Shown: piece after piece, positions 1 to 8,173 of the stretch
Numbering within the stretch: the first letter of the stretch is position 1
Layout: every line of letters begins with the position of its first letter
Assembly (NCBI GenBank): GCA_963696075.1
Contig: CAVOJD010000008.1
Coordinates: 531,147 to 595,146, forward strand
Length of the DNA: 64,000 nucleotides
Source of the DNA: CAJQQK01 sp963696075
Lineage (GTDB): Bacteria > Pseudomonadota > Alphaproteobacteria > Rhizobiales > Hyphomicrobiaceae
Reading direction: 5' to 3'
The notes under the pieces: model-generated
Database searches by the model: none
What the model was told of the DNA's origin: nothing
The model's input: only the letters and a program-made list of their open reading frames with translations
Position numbers and translations under genes: made by a program

Positions 1-426
1 CAACTGTAGCAGTTGATTGTTCCCGCGACGAGTTCGTCGCGTGCGGCGCGTCGTCACGATTTCGTGGCCAGTCTTTGCCCGTCTCCGTCGCGCCTGGTGC
101 AAAAAGAAAAGCGTATACAACAAATAGATTGTGCCGGATTGGGGGCAGGAAGGGCGGCGCCCGCGACCAGTGAAAAAATGGGGATGCTGCGGTCGCCGCC
201 GTCCCTCGTGCAGGCCAGTATGTGCGGGCCGGATGTGCTCATCCAGGTCACATCGTCTGCCACAGCTCACGCTGCGACGGCCCGCCGTATCGCTCCAGCT
301 GATGGGTACCGCTCTCGCCAGCCGACACGGCCACCCGCCCGGCATGCCCAGCTCGCATGCGTGCCCAACGGGGGTGACTGAGAGGGAGTATGGCCCACGT
401 CGATGGCGCGGGGATAAGTCCCGCCG
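1..426. other. Left edge, no gene recognised
   Basis: Short overlapping open frames exist on both strands, but none resembles a known family, has a convincing ribosome-binding site or continues into a neighbour. This stretch lies downstream of the MFS transporter on the minus strand and may hold its 3' untranslated region. I see no tRNA, clear terminator or repeat here. Confidence 0.4.
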
Positions 427-1935
427 CTAATCGCGCTTCCGGAAACCGGGCGGCGGCCACACGATCAGGGCAATCAGCGGGTAAACCAGAAGCGACGTCC
501 ACAGGTAGAGGTTGAACGCATTGATGAAGCCGATGTTCGTCGACTGGCTCGCCACTTCCCCCGCGATGCCGGCAAGCCCTGCCGGCGTGTCGACGGTCCA
601 ACTGCCCAGCAGGCGCTCGAAGCTGAAGCGCAGGTCATAGGGATTGATCGATTCGATGAGTTCGCTGTAGCTGATCTTCTGGGTGTGAAAGACGACAACG
701 AAACTGGCGGATATGAAATAGCTCGACGCGATGCTGCGAACGAAATGAAAGAAGGCGGCGCCTTCCGGCGACCGTCGCGGATCGAGGTTCGAAAAGATCA
801 CCAGCGTCATCGGCACCCACAGCCAGCCGACCCCAAACCCTTGAACCGCCATCGCCCAAACGACATCGGCCGACGATACGTTCAAATTGAAATGCGCCAT
901 TTCCACCCCGGCGTACGTATGCATGCCGAAGCCGATCAGGAACAGGATGCGCGGGTCCCAGCTATTGGCGAACGCGATCACGATCAGCATCGACAGGATC
1001 GTGCCCGCACCCCGCGCCGCGATCAGTGTCCCGATCGTCAACTCGGGAAAATCGCGAAGCTGCTGCAGCATCGCTGGCACGAGCACCATCGGGGTCACGA
1101 ACAGCGCGCCGAACACGATGGCAATACCGATACCGAGGGCAAAATTCCGGTCCAGCAGCAGGCGGGGATCGAGAAATGGCCGGTCGGTCGTCAGGCTGTG
1201 CGTCAGGAAGATCCAGCCGGAGATCACGGCAAGCGCACAAGCAAGAACGATTTCCGTCGACCCGAACCATTCCGCGCGCTCGCCACGGTCGAGCATCAGC
1301 TGGATGCAGGCAACCGTAATGGACAGGCTGATAAAGCCGGTCCAGTCGAGCTTGCGTCTTTCTTCCGGCGGCGGGTCCGGCTTGACGGCGCTGAAGACTC
1401 CGATGAAGGCAACCAACGCCAGCGGCAGCAGAATGAAAAACACCCACCGCCACGAAATTTCCTCGCTGACATACCCGCCAAGCACCGGCGCGATCGTGGG
1501 CGGAACGCTCACCCCCATCGAATAGATCGCAAGCGCCCGGCTGCGTTTTGCGCCAACGAAGTTGTCGATGACGACCGATTGCGCGATCGGCGTAAGCGGT
1601 GACCCGAAGGCCGATTGCACGACGCGCCAGAACACCAGCTCGGTAAGCGACGTGGACAGGCCGCACATCAAGGTTGCGCCTGCGAAGCCGGTGACCCCCC
1701 AAAGCATCGCGCGGCGTCGCCCGAACCGGTTCGAGATCCACCCCGCCAACGGAATGGTAACGGCCGTCGCGATCAGGTTCGATGTAACGACCCACGCGAC
1801 CTGATCAGGGCTGGCCGAGAGCGCACCTTGAATTTGCGGCAGCGACACGTTGGCGATGGTGATCGTGGTCGCATAAAGGGTCGTCACCATCGTGCAAGTG
1901 ATGAGAAGCCACACAGCAAATGAGCCTTGGTGCAC
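427..1935 (-). CDS. DHA2-type MFS efflux transporter (EmrB/QacA-like)
   Basis: The 502-residue product is an inner-membrane proton-coupled drug or metabolite exporter of the 14-helix DHA2 group, judged from length, regularly spaced hydrophobic segments and the family's look. The loop between helices 2 and 3 carries the MFS motif A (GWISNRFGRRRAM, about residues 61-73), and a motif C-like stretch (GVSVPPTIAPVLGGYVSEE) follows near residue 145. The protein ends in a short charged tail (GFRKRD). No EmrA-type membrane fusion partner or regulator is adjacent, so the substrate is unknown. It is divergent from the acyl-CoA dehydrogenase pair, with about 300 bp of shared upstream region. The start is the first ATG of the frame and puts the first helix right at the N-terminus, which is usual. 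Confidence 0.85.
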   Translation of the reverse strand: MHQGSFAVWLLITCTMVTTLYATTITIANVSLPQIQGALSASPDQVAWVVTSNLIATAVTIPLAGWISNRFGRRRAMLWGVTGFAGATLMCGLSTSLTELVFWRVVQSAFGSPLTPIAQSVVIDNFVGAKRSRALAIYSMGVSVPPTIAPVLGGYVSEEISWRWVFFILLPLALVAFIGVFSAVKPDPPPEERRKLDWTGFISLSITVACIQLMLDRGERAEWFGSTEIVLACALAVISGWIFLTHSLTTDRPFLDPRLLLDRNFALGIGIAIVFGALFVTPMVLVPAMLQQLRDFPELTIGTLIAARGAGTILSMLIVIAFANSWDPRILFLIGFGMHTYAGVEMAHFNLNVSSADVVWAMAVQGFGVGWLWVPMTLVIFSNLDPRRSPEGAAFFHFVRSIASSYFISASFVVVFHTQKISYSELIESINPYDLRFSFERLLGSWTVDTPAGLAGIAGEVASQSTNIGFINAFNLYLWTSLLVYPLIALIVWPPPGFRKRD

Positions 1936-2233
1936 TTGGGAAATTCGTTCGCGTCACTGTTGCAGAGCGCTCGTCGACGTCGAGCAGATTCAGGCCGCGG
2001 CCGAGGTCTCATCATAACGCGGATCGTTCACCTGGCGGCTGCATCTGGTCCGGCAAGGATAACGGCGAGTGTTTCAGAGGGCTCGCCGAAAGCAATGATG
2101 GGTGCGAGGCCCGACGGGACCCCGCCCAAGCGCCACTATCCACCTGATCGCCGCATCGCGCCGCATTCCCTTCCCCGCACCGCTCCTCTATTCTCGACAC
2201 CAGAACACGGTTTCCCCGTCCGAGGAGAGCCCC

Positions 2234-3430
2234 ATGGACCTGTCCTACACGCCCGAAGAACAGGCCTTCCGCCAGGAAGTCCGCGCCTTTCTGAAAGAGA
2301 AGCTGCCAGACCGCCTGTCGGCCAAGGTCAAGGCCGGTAAGCGGCTGACCAAGGACGATTACCAGACCTGGCATCGCATCCTGAGCGAGAAAGGCTGGCT
2401 CGCGATCAATTGGCCCGAGGAATGGGGCGGGCCCGGTTGGACGACGGTCCAGAAGCATATTTTCGAGGAAGAGACGGTCTCAGCCGGTACGCCGCGCATC
2501 ATCGCGTTCGGCCTCAACATGCTGGGCCCGGTGCTCATCAAATATGGCTCGGAAGAACACAAGCAGAAATATCTGCCGCGCATCCTGAACGACGAGGACT
2601 GGTGGGCACAGGGCTATTCCGAACCCGGTTCCGGCTCTGATCTCGCTTCCCTTCAGACCCGCGCGGTCCGCGACGGCGATCATTATATCGTCAACGGCCA
2701 GAAGACATGGACGACGCTCGGCCAGCACGCGAACATGATGTTCTGCCTGGTGCGCACCTCGACCGAAGGCAAGCCGCAGGAAGGCATCTCGTTCTTGTTG
2801 TTCGACATGGACACTCCTGGCGTTGAGGTCCGCCCGATCATCACGCTGGACGGCGAGCACGAGGTCAACGAGGTCTGGTTGACCGACGTCAAGGTGCCCG
2901 TCGAGAACCGCGTCGGCGAAGAGAACAAGGGCTGGACCTACGCCAAGTATCTGCTGACGTATGAGCGCACCGGCATTGCCGGCGTTGCCTTTTCGAAGGC
3001 CGCTCTCGACAAACTGAAGCGCGTTGCGGGCTCTCAGCACCAGAACGGGCGCCCGTTGATCGAGGACCCGCTGTTTGCAGCCCGCATGGCCCAGGTCGAA
3101 ATCGACCTGAAGGCGATGGAACTCTTCAATCTGCGCATGGTCGCAGCGGCAGGTGCGAACCAGGCGCCGGGCCCTGAATCTTCGCTGCTCAAGATCAAGG
3201 GCACCAACATCCGCCAGGAAATCACGGATCTCCTGCGCCGCGCGGTCGGCCCCTACGCCATGCCATTCACGCCGGAAGCCCTTGATGAAGGCTACAACGA
3301 AGAACCAATCGGGCCGGACGGCGCCATGCCGCTGGCCTCAAGCTATTTCAACAACCGCAAGATTTCGATCTACGGCGGCTCCAACGAGATCCAGCGCAAC
3401 ATCGTCGCAAAGCACATGCTGGGGCTTTGA
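2234..3430 (+). CDS. Acyl-CoA dehydrogenase, PimC-like large subunit
   Basis: A 398-residue flavoprotein of the acyl-CoA dehydrogenase family, which introduces a trans-2,3 double bond into acyl-CoA using FAD. The N-terminal helical domain begins MDLSYTPEEQAFRQEV. The middle beta domain has the FAD/substrate signature AQGYSEPGSGSDLASLQ, and the C-terminal helical domain ends in YGGSNEIQRNIVAKHMLGL, which in the family lies near the flavin. The overall look matches the large subunit of pimeloyl-CoA dehydrogenase (PimC), and the next gene matches the small subunit (PimD), so a heteromeric enzyme acting on a carboxylated or bulky CoA ester is likely. The ATG at 2234 follows a GAGGAGAG Shine-Dalgarno sequence. 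The frame is open further upstream, but that extension lacks family similarity. Confidence 0.88.
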   Translation: MDLSYTPEEQAFRQEVRAFLKEKLPDRLSAKVKAGKRLTKDDYQTWHRILSEKGWLAINWPEEWGGPGWTTVQKHIFEEETVSAGTPRIIAFGLNMLGPVLIKYGSEEHKQKYLPRILNDEDWWAQGYSEPGSGSDLASLQTRAVRDGDHYIVNGQKTWTTLGQHANMMFCLVRTSTEGKPQEGISFLLFDMDTPGVEVRPIITLDGEHEVNEVWLTDVKVPVENRVGEENKGWTYAKYLLTYERTGIAGVAFSKAALDKLKRVAGSQHQNGRPLIEDPLFAARMAQVEIDLKAMELFNLRMVAAAGANQAPGPESSLLKIKGTNIRQEITDLLRRAVGPYAMPFTPEALDEGYNEEPIGPDGAMPLASSYFNNRKISIYGGSNEIQRNIVAKHMLGL

Positions 3431-3507
3431 GGGTGGTACAGGCCGGTGGAACGGTGCGCAGAGCTGTGAATCCGAACCACCTCACCCGCGGCGCAAGGCT
3501 CAGGGCA

Positions 3508-3811
3508 CGTCTATCGGCGGCGCAAGCCGCCGGGGAGCCACCGCGCCGCGGGCGATCGGGTCCTCCGAACCGCCTCAGCTGCGGCGCAAGCCGCAAGGCA
3601 AGTCTATCGGCGGCGCAAGCCGCCGGGGAGCCACCGCGCCCCGGGCGATCGGGTCCTCCGAACCGCCTCAGCTGCGGCGCAAGCCGCAAGGCACGTCTAT
3701 CGGCGGCGCAAGCCGCCGGGGAGCAACCGCGACCCGGGCCGTTGGCCCGCCCCCGCGGAGGCGCCCGGCGATCATCGATCGCCGGAATAGCGCCGTGAGC
3801 GAAACAGTGAG
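3508..3811 (+). repeat. Composite hairpin repeat with 93-bp tandem units
   Basis: This array sits between the two acyl-CoA dehydrogenase genes. A 93-bp unit starts at 3511, 3604 and 3697 (each begins CTATCGGCGGCGCAAGCCGC). Each unit holds two GCGGC-GCAA-GCCGC type hairpins. The last unit runs into a tail seen at the other loci: GGGGAGCAACCGCGACCCGG, a GGGCC-GTT-GGCCC hairpin, a GCGGAG linker, a GGCGAT-CATC-ATCGCC-like hairpin and the terminal GTGAGCGAAA. Long open frames run through the array on both strands because the period is a multiple of three. I regard them as artefacts. Confidence 0.85.
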
Positions 3812-3819
3812 CAAGAACC

Positions 3820-4962
3820 ATGCACTTTGATTTGTCAGAAGAACGCCAGATGCTCGCCGACACCGCGAGCCGCTTTATCGCCGATCGCTATGACATCAGA
3901 ACGCGCCACGCCAATGCGGAACGCGACGAAGGCTTCAATCGTGAAACCTGGGCCGAATTTGCCGACCTGGGTTTGATCGGTGCGCTCCTGCCGCCGGAAG
4001 TCGGTGGCTACGGCGGCACCGGCGAGGACATTGCGGTCGTGTTCGAAAAGCTCGGCAACGGCCTGGTGGTCGAGCCGTTCCTGGCGTCCGGCATCCTTGG
4101 CGCCCATCCGATTGTTGCGGCGGGAACGGATGCCCAGAAGGCGCTGCTTGAACAGGTGATCGCAGGCGAGTGCCTGCTCGCCCTCGCACACGGCGAACCC
4201 GACAGCCGCTACGAGACCGCCCGGGTTTCGACAAAGGCCGAGCAAACCGGTGACGGCTGGCGCCTGAGTGGCGCAAAAGCGGTCGTGATCAATGGCGATA
4301 GCGCCGACAAGCTCGTGATCTCGGCACGCACGGCCGGCGATGTCGACAGCACCGATGGCATCACGCTGTTTCTCGTTGACGCCGATGCTGCTGGCCTCAC
4401 GCGCCGCGGCTATGGGACGGTGGACGGCGGGCGCGCCGCCGAGATCGCGCTGGACGGCGTCAGCGTCCCCGCCACAGCCATCATCGGAAGGCCGGGTGAC
4501 GGTTTCGCGATCATCGAGGCAACGCTCGCCCGTGGCATTACGGCGCTTGCCGCTGAAGCATTCGGCGCGATGGAGATCTCCCGCAATCTGACGTTGGAGT
4601 ACCTCAAGACGCGCCGTCAGTTCGGCCGCGCGATCGGTGATTTTCAGGCCTTGCAACATCGCATGGTCGACGTGACGTTGGAAATCGAGCAGGCCCGTTC
4701 AGCCGTGCTCCTCGCCGTCGCCACGCTTGAGGCTGATCGCCTGACCCGGGAAACAAACGTTTCCGCGGCGAAAAACCTGATTGGCCGGGTCGCGCGTCTG
4801 GTCGCGGAAGAAACCATCCAGCTCCACGGCGGCATCGCGATGACGTGGGAATATGCGCTTGGCCACTACGCGAAACGCCTGACGATGATTGACCATCAAC
4901 TCGGCGACACGGATTATCACTTGTCCCGATACATCGCGTTGTCCCGCGAGGCCGCAGCTTGA
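3820..4962 (+). CDS. Acyl-CoA dehydrogenase, PimD-like small subunit
   Basis: A 380-residue acyl-CoA dehydrogenase family protein starting MHFDLSEERQMLADTASRFI, as in the PimD (pimeloyl-CoA dehydrogenase small subunit) group. It has the N-terminal helical domain, a less conserved middle domain and a C-terminal domain with the TRRQFGRAIGDFQALQHRM helix and the late ETIQLHGGIAMTWEYALGHY segment. Together with the upstream gene it probably forms an alpha-beta heteromer, as known for PimCD and for paired FadE subunits. The pair is separated by nearly 390 bp of repeat DNA rather than the few bases expected inside an operon. The repeat's terminal GTGAGCGAAA ends about 15 bases before this ATG, so the element may alter expression of the second subunit. 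Confidence 0.87.
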   Translation: MHFDLSEERQMLADTASRFIADRYDIRTRHANAERDEGFNRETWAEFADLGLIGALLPPEVGGYGGTGEDIAVVFEKLGNGLVVEPFLASGILGAHPIVAAGTDAQKALLEQVIAGECLLALAHGEPDSRYETARVSTKAEQTGDGWRLSGAKAVVINGDSADKLVISARTAGDVDSTDGITLFLVDADAAGLTRRGYGTVDGGRAAEIALDGVSVPATAIIGRPGDGFAIIEATLARGITALAAEAFGAMEISRNLTLEYLKTRRQFGRAIGDFQALQHRMVDVTLEIEQARSAVLLAVATLEADRLTRETNVSAAKNLIGRVARLVAEETIQLHGGIAMTWEYALGHYAKRLTMIDHQLGDTDYHLSRYIALSREAAA

Positions 4963-4968
4963 TCGGCG

Positions 4969-4988
4969 GACCGGTCCCCGGGCCGGTC
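4969..4988. terminator. Hairpin between convergent genes
   Basis: GACCGG (4969-4974) and CCGGTC (4983-4988) pair around an 8-base loop, exactly between the stop of the plus-strand dehydrogenase (4962) and the stop of the minus-strand small gene (4991). There is no run of T on either side, so it is at best a weak bidirectional terminator. Confidence 0.4.
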
Positions 4989-4990
4989 GC

Positions 4991-5155
4991 TTATCGTTCG
5001 CCGTCTTTGTCGGAGATGCAGAACCACCAGTCCTGACTGCCGAAGCGATATTTGTCGCAGCCTGTGTAGGCGCTGGCAGCGGTTGACAGCCCGACCAGAA
5101 CTACGGCGGCGACGAGTGCGATACGCTTATGGCGGGCGGTCAGTTTCGGGGGCAT
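4991..5155 (-). CDS. Small secreted or membrane-anchored protein
   Basis: A protein of about 54 residues starting MPPKLTARHKRIALVAAVVL. It has a basic N-terminus, one hydrophobic stretch ending in an AxA-like site (TAASA), then a short polar tail with two Cys (YTGCDKYRFGSQDWWFCI) and a charged end. This is the build of a small exported protein whose two cysteines could form a disulfide. The frame is open upstream to an ATG near 5206, but that would put 17 polar residues ahead of the signal peptide, so I prefer the internal start. No family is recognised. Confidence 0.5.
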   Translation of the reverse strand: MPPKLTARHKRIALVAAVVLVGLSTAASAYTGCDKYRFGSQDWWFCISDKDGER

Positions 5156-5353
5156 GGCGGACGCTCTCAGTCTGATTTTTTCCAGTCCCTTACATGGGCA
5201 CGTCACGATCGTCCCGCAAGTTGCCCAATCTCACGTCGCAATGACGATCGTTTGACCCGCTGAATTGTGATCGCCGCAACACCATCCCGCTCTGGCCGTG
5301 TCGCGCTTGAGATGCTTTGATGCTGGCAGGAAGACCTCGACGGAGACGATGTC

Positions 5354-6283
5354 ATGCGTTCAATCTCTCAGGTCCTGGCAGGCTTTGGCCGAGCCGCAGC
5401 GCGCAAGGCCCCAGTTATCAGGGCCCCAGCTATCAGGGCCGCAGTCGTATTGGCCGCGGCCGTGGGGCTTTCAGCCGGCCACGCCCTGGCGCAGGCGCCG
5501 GCACCCGCCAAGCCCGCCGCCCCGGCCCCCGCGCCGGACCGCTGCCTGGCACTCGCCCACAACCAGCAGCCAGCGCCGCCGCTGCTTCATCGCGCACGCT
5601 TCGAACTCGCCTCCCTGAAGCCCTATCAGGTGCGCCTCACCTATCACGGCCACTCGACCTTCACGATCGAAAGCCCCAAGGGGGTAACGGTCTCCACCGA
5701 CTATAACGACTACGTCCGGCCCAGTGTGACGCCCGCCATCGTAACGATGAACGTGGCCCACTCGACCCACTACACGGACGCGCCCGACCCGGCCATTCGC
5801 CACGTCCTGCGCGGCTGGAACCCGGATGGTGATGCTGCCGCCATTCACGACCTGACCGTCGAGGACATGCGCGTGCGCAACGTGCCAACCAACATTCGCT
5901 CAGGTTACGCGGTCTCCTCTGGGCGCTACGGCAACTCGATCTTCATCTTCGAGGTCGCCGGCTTCTGCATCGCCCACCTCGGCCACCTCCACCACACGCT
6001 CACGACCCAGCAACTCGCCCAGATCGGCCAGATGGACATCGTGATGGTCCCTGTCGACGGCAGCTTCACCCTCGACATGGCCGGCACCCTCGAAGTGCTG
6101 AAAGCGCTGAAGGCGCGCACCGTGATCCCGATGCACTGGTTCTCGGGTTTTTCGCTGGGCGTCTTCATGGAAGCGGTCAAGGCCGAGTTCGAGGTCGTCC
6201 AGAACCCGGACCCCTCGATTGTCTTCTCGCGCGACCAGATGCCGATAAAGCCCCGCGTCCTCGTCATGCCGCCGGGCGGTTGA
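5354..6283 (+). CDS. Secreted MBL-fold metal-dependent hydrolase (UlaG-like)
   Basis: The 309-residue product begins with a signal peptide (hydrophobic AAVVLAAAVGLSAGHALAQA) followed by an Ala/Pro linker, so it is probably periplasmic. The mature part looks like the metallo-beta-lactamase superfamily: VRLTYHGHSTFTIESPKGVT opens the fold, IAHLGHLHHTLTTQQL supplies metal-ligand histidines, IVMVPVDGSF follows, and HWFSGFS is near the end. The pattern resembles UlaG/YtfP-type hydrolases that act on lactones or phosphoesters, but no substrate can be inferred. The gene is convergent with the downstream membrane protein and their 3' ends overlap by 20 bases. Confidence 0.75.
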   Translation: MRSISQVLAGFGRAAARKAPVIRAPAIRAAVVLAAAVGLSAGHALAQAPAPAKPAAPAPAPDRCLALAHNQQPAPPLLHRARFELASLKPYQVRLTYHGHSTFTIESPKGVTVSTDYNDYVRPSVTPAIVTMNVAHSTHYTDAPDPAIRHVLRGWNPDGDAAAIHDLTVEDMRVRNVPTNIRSGYAVSSGRYGNSIFIFEVAGFCIAHLGHLHHTLTTQQLAQIGQMDIVMVPVDGSFTLDMAGTLEVLKALKARTVIPMHWFSGFSLGVFMEAVKAEFEVVQNPDPSIVFSRDQMPIKPRVLVMPPGG

Positions 6284-6953
6284 GGGGTGGGCTGGCGATG
6301 CCGGTGGCCAATAGTGCAGCAAGGCCCAACGCGGGCGCGACGAAGAAGTGCGGCGTCCCGAGCGCATAGAGCGTGAGGCCGGTTGCCACACACCAGAGTA
6401 ATGGTGCGATCATTAGAAGCCAGCGCACCGGTCCGCGAAGACACGCGGTGACTGCGAGCGTTGCGACTGCCGTTGGATCGGGTGAGAGCCCGAAGACTTC
6501 GCCGCTCTGCCACGCCTGCCCGGTCACCCACGCCAGAAACGGATATGCAAAGACGGCGACCGCCAGAACGCTGAGTGCAATGACCCCAATAAAGCCCGCC
6601 GGCAAAGCAAGGCGCGGCGGTGTCGGCCACAGAGCGGCAATAGCCAGAAGCATGGCCTGCACCAGAAACAACGGCACCATATAGACCGCAGCCCAGTTGA
6701 TCGTCTGGTAGGTCTCGCCGAAGAACGCCCAGGCAATCAAGACCCAGACGGCGGCAAGCCCGAGCAGGCTGAGCCGGCTCTGTAATCTGCCAGGCCGCAG
6801 CAGTCCCGCAATCAACGCCGCGCCGCCAACTGCCAGAACGATTTGGGCCGGCCACATCGCCTCATTGTAGGACGCGAGCATGCGCCAATAGACGCGATCC
6901 GAGAAGAGCAGGAAGTCGGAGAGGTCGTAGCTCGTCCAGGATCCGGGCGCCAT
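6264..6953 (-). CDS. DUF6064-like multi-pass membrane protein
   Basis: A 229-residue protein with about seven hydrophobic segments. The N-terminus (DLSDFLLFSDRVYWRMLASY) and the following WPAQIVL helix resemble proteins annotated as DUF6064, whose function is unknown. No catalytic motif is visible. It ends inside the tail of the convergent MBL-fold gene and lies just upstream of, and in the same direction as, no obvious partner: the aldo/keto reductase gene ends 9 bases from its start, so the two minus-strand genes could be cotranscribed. The family assignment is from memory of the motif pattern. Confidence 0.6.
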   Translation of the reverse strand: MAPGSWTSYDLSDFLLFSDRVYWRMLASYNEAMWPAQIVLAVGGAALIAGLLRPGRLQSRLSLLGLAAVWVLIAWAFFGETYQTINWAAVYMVPLFLVQAMLLAIAALWPTPPRLALPAGFIGVIALSVLAVAVFAYPFLAWVTGQAWQSGEVFGLSPDPTAVATLAVTACLRGPVRWLLMIAPLLWCVATGLTLYALGTPHFFVAPALGLAALLATGIASPPLNRPAA

Positions 6954-6961
6954 GAATGCGC

Positions 6962-7882
6962 TCAGAGGTCGCGAACGTAGGCCGCCATACGCTCTCTGAG
7001 GCGCGCATCAGGCAACGGCCCGGTTGCGGCGGCGAGGTTCTCGCGGACGTGCGCGACCTTTGTTGTCGCCGGGATCGCGCAGGTCACCGCTGGATGCGAA
7101 ATGACAAACCGCAACAGGAACTGCGCCCAGGAGTTGGCGCCGGTATCAGCCACCCAGCCGGGCAACGCCTTGTTCCGGAATTGCTGGATCAGGCCGCCGC
7201 GCCGATAGGGCCGGTTGATGATGACGCCGACGCCGCGCTCCTTGGCCAGCGGCAGGATACGGGCTTCAACATCACGGTCGGCGATGTTGTACGTGACTTG
7301 GACGAAATCGATGTCTTCGCGCTCCAGAATGCGCTCGATATCGCGATGCCGCCGCCCGTGCGAGGTGGTAATCCCGATGTAGCGCAGCTGCCCGTCAGCT
7401 TTCATCTGGCCGAGCGTCTCGAGATGCGCCTCCCAGGAGAGCAGGTTGTGGACCTGCATCAGATCGAGCCGCTCCAGGCCCCAGTTGGCGCGCGACGTCG
7501 CCATCTGCTGCGGCCCGGCGGCCGGATCGGAGATCCACACCTTGTCGGCTGAAAAGGTCGTGCCGGGCTGCCCGAGTTTTTTCAGGCCATAGCCAATTGT
7601 GGATTGCGCCGACCCGTACATGGGCGAGGAATCGATCATCCGCCCGCCCCCCTCGATAAATGCCTTGATTACATCGGCGCATTCGTCGAGCAGCTTGGGA
7701 TCGTTGCCGACGTTAAAGGTGATCCAACTGCCGAGCCCGACGATGGGCATCGCTTCGCCGGTTGATGCAATCGCCCGCGTGATCGGCCCTGCCGCAGCCG
7801 ACGCGGCGTGCGCGGGCAACAAGAGGCCCGCGGCGCTCGCCGCAAGTGCACCTTGGATCAGTCCGCGTCGGTCGATCGTCAT
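6962..7882 (-). CDS. Tat-exported aldo/keto reductase
   Basis: The 306-residue product starts with a twin-arginine type signal (DRRGLIQGALAASAAGLLLP, then AHAASA), so it is likely exported folded to the periplasm. The mature part has the aldo/keto reductase barrel: GLGSWITFNVG near the start, MIDSSPMYGSAQSTIGYGL with the catalytic Asp and Tyr of the family, LMQVHNLLSWEAHLETL, and ERGVGVIINRPYRRGGLI. The family reduces carbonyls with NADPH, although exported members are uncommon and their cofactor is uncertain. It probably shares a transcript with the following DUF6064-like gene. Downstream (in plus coordinates upstream) is a composite hairpin repeat. Confidence 0.82.
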   Translation of the reverse strand: MTIDRRGLIQGALAASAAGLLLPAHAASAAAGPITRAIASTGEAMPIVGLGSWITFNVGNDPKLLDECADVIKAFIEGGGRMIDSSPMYGSAQSTIGYGLKKLGQPGTTFSADKVWISDPAAGPQQMATSRANWGLERLDLMQVHNLLSWEAHLETLGQMKADGQLRYIGITTSHGRRHRDIERILEREDIDFVQVTYNIADRDVEARILPLAKERGVGVIINRPYRRGGLIQQFRNKALPGWVADTGANSWAQFLLRFVISHPAVTCAIPATTKVAHVRENLAAATGPLPDARLRERMAAYVRDL

Positions 7883-8030
7883 GAGGTCGTCGCTCCCGCA
7901 GCTATGGGTCTCTAGCCCCAGGTGAGGTTTCGAGCCGCCATGTCAAGACCGCCGCGACCCGACCGTGGCTCAGATCGGCCCCGCTGCGGGCATCCGTCTC
8001 CCGGCTGAACGCGGTGAGCGCGACCACACG

Positions 8031-8173
8031 ATCGACGGCAAAGCCGTCAGGCAGCCGCATCTCCCCCAATCGACGGCAAAGCCGTCGGGGAGCAACCGCG
8101 ACCCGGGCCTTAGGCCCGCCCCTGCGGAGGTGCCCGGCGAGCTTCGCTCGCCGGATCAGCACCGTGAGCGAAA
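8031..8173 (+). repeat. Composite hairpin repeat abutting the polA stop
   Basis: This has the same architecture as the other loci. Two CGACGGC-AAA-GCCGTC hairpins (8033 and 8071) come first, then GGGGAGCAACCGCGACCCGG, GGGCC-TTA-GGCCC, a TGCGGAG linker, GGCGAGC-TT-GCTCGCC and the terminal CACCGTGAGCGAAA at 8160-8173. The next three bases (8174-8176) are the polA stop codon read on the minus strand, so the element begins exactly where polA translation ends. Confidence 0.85.

Noticed and set aside
685..1602. 305-residue plus-strand frame opposite the MFS gene
   Set aside because: Highly charged antisense shadow of a clear membrane protein; no start signal and no family likeness.
3508..3811. CRISPR-like array
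   Set aside because: Units follow each other directly and are identical throughout, with no variable spacers and no cas genes in the window; this is tandem duplication.
3153..3863. Long open frames on both strands over the 3.5-kb repeat array
   Set aside because: They arise because the repeat period (93) is a multiple of three and the DNA is GC-rich; the amino-acid repeats have no family match and the frames overlap real gene ends.
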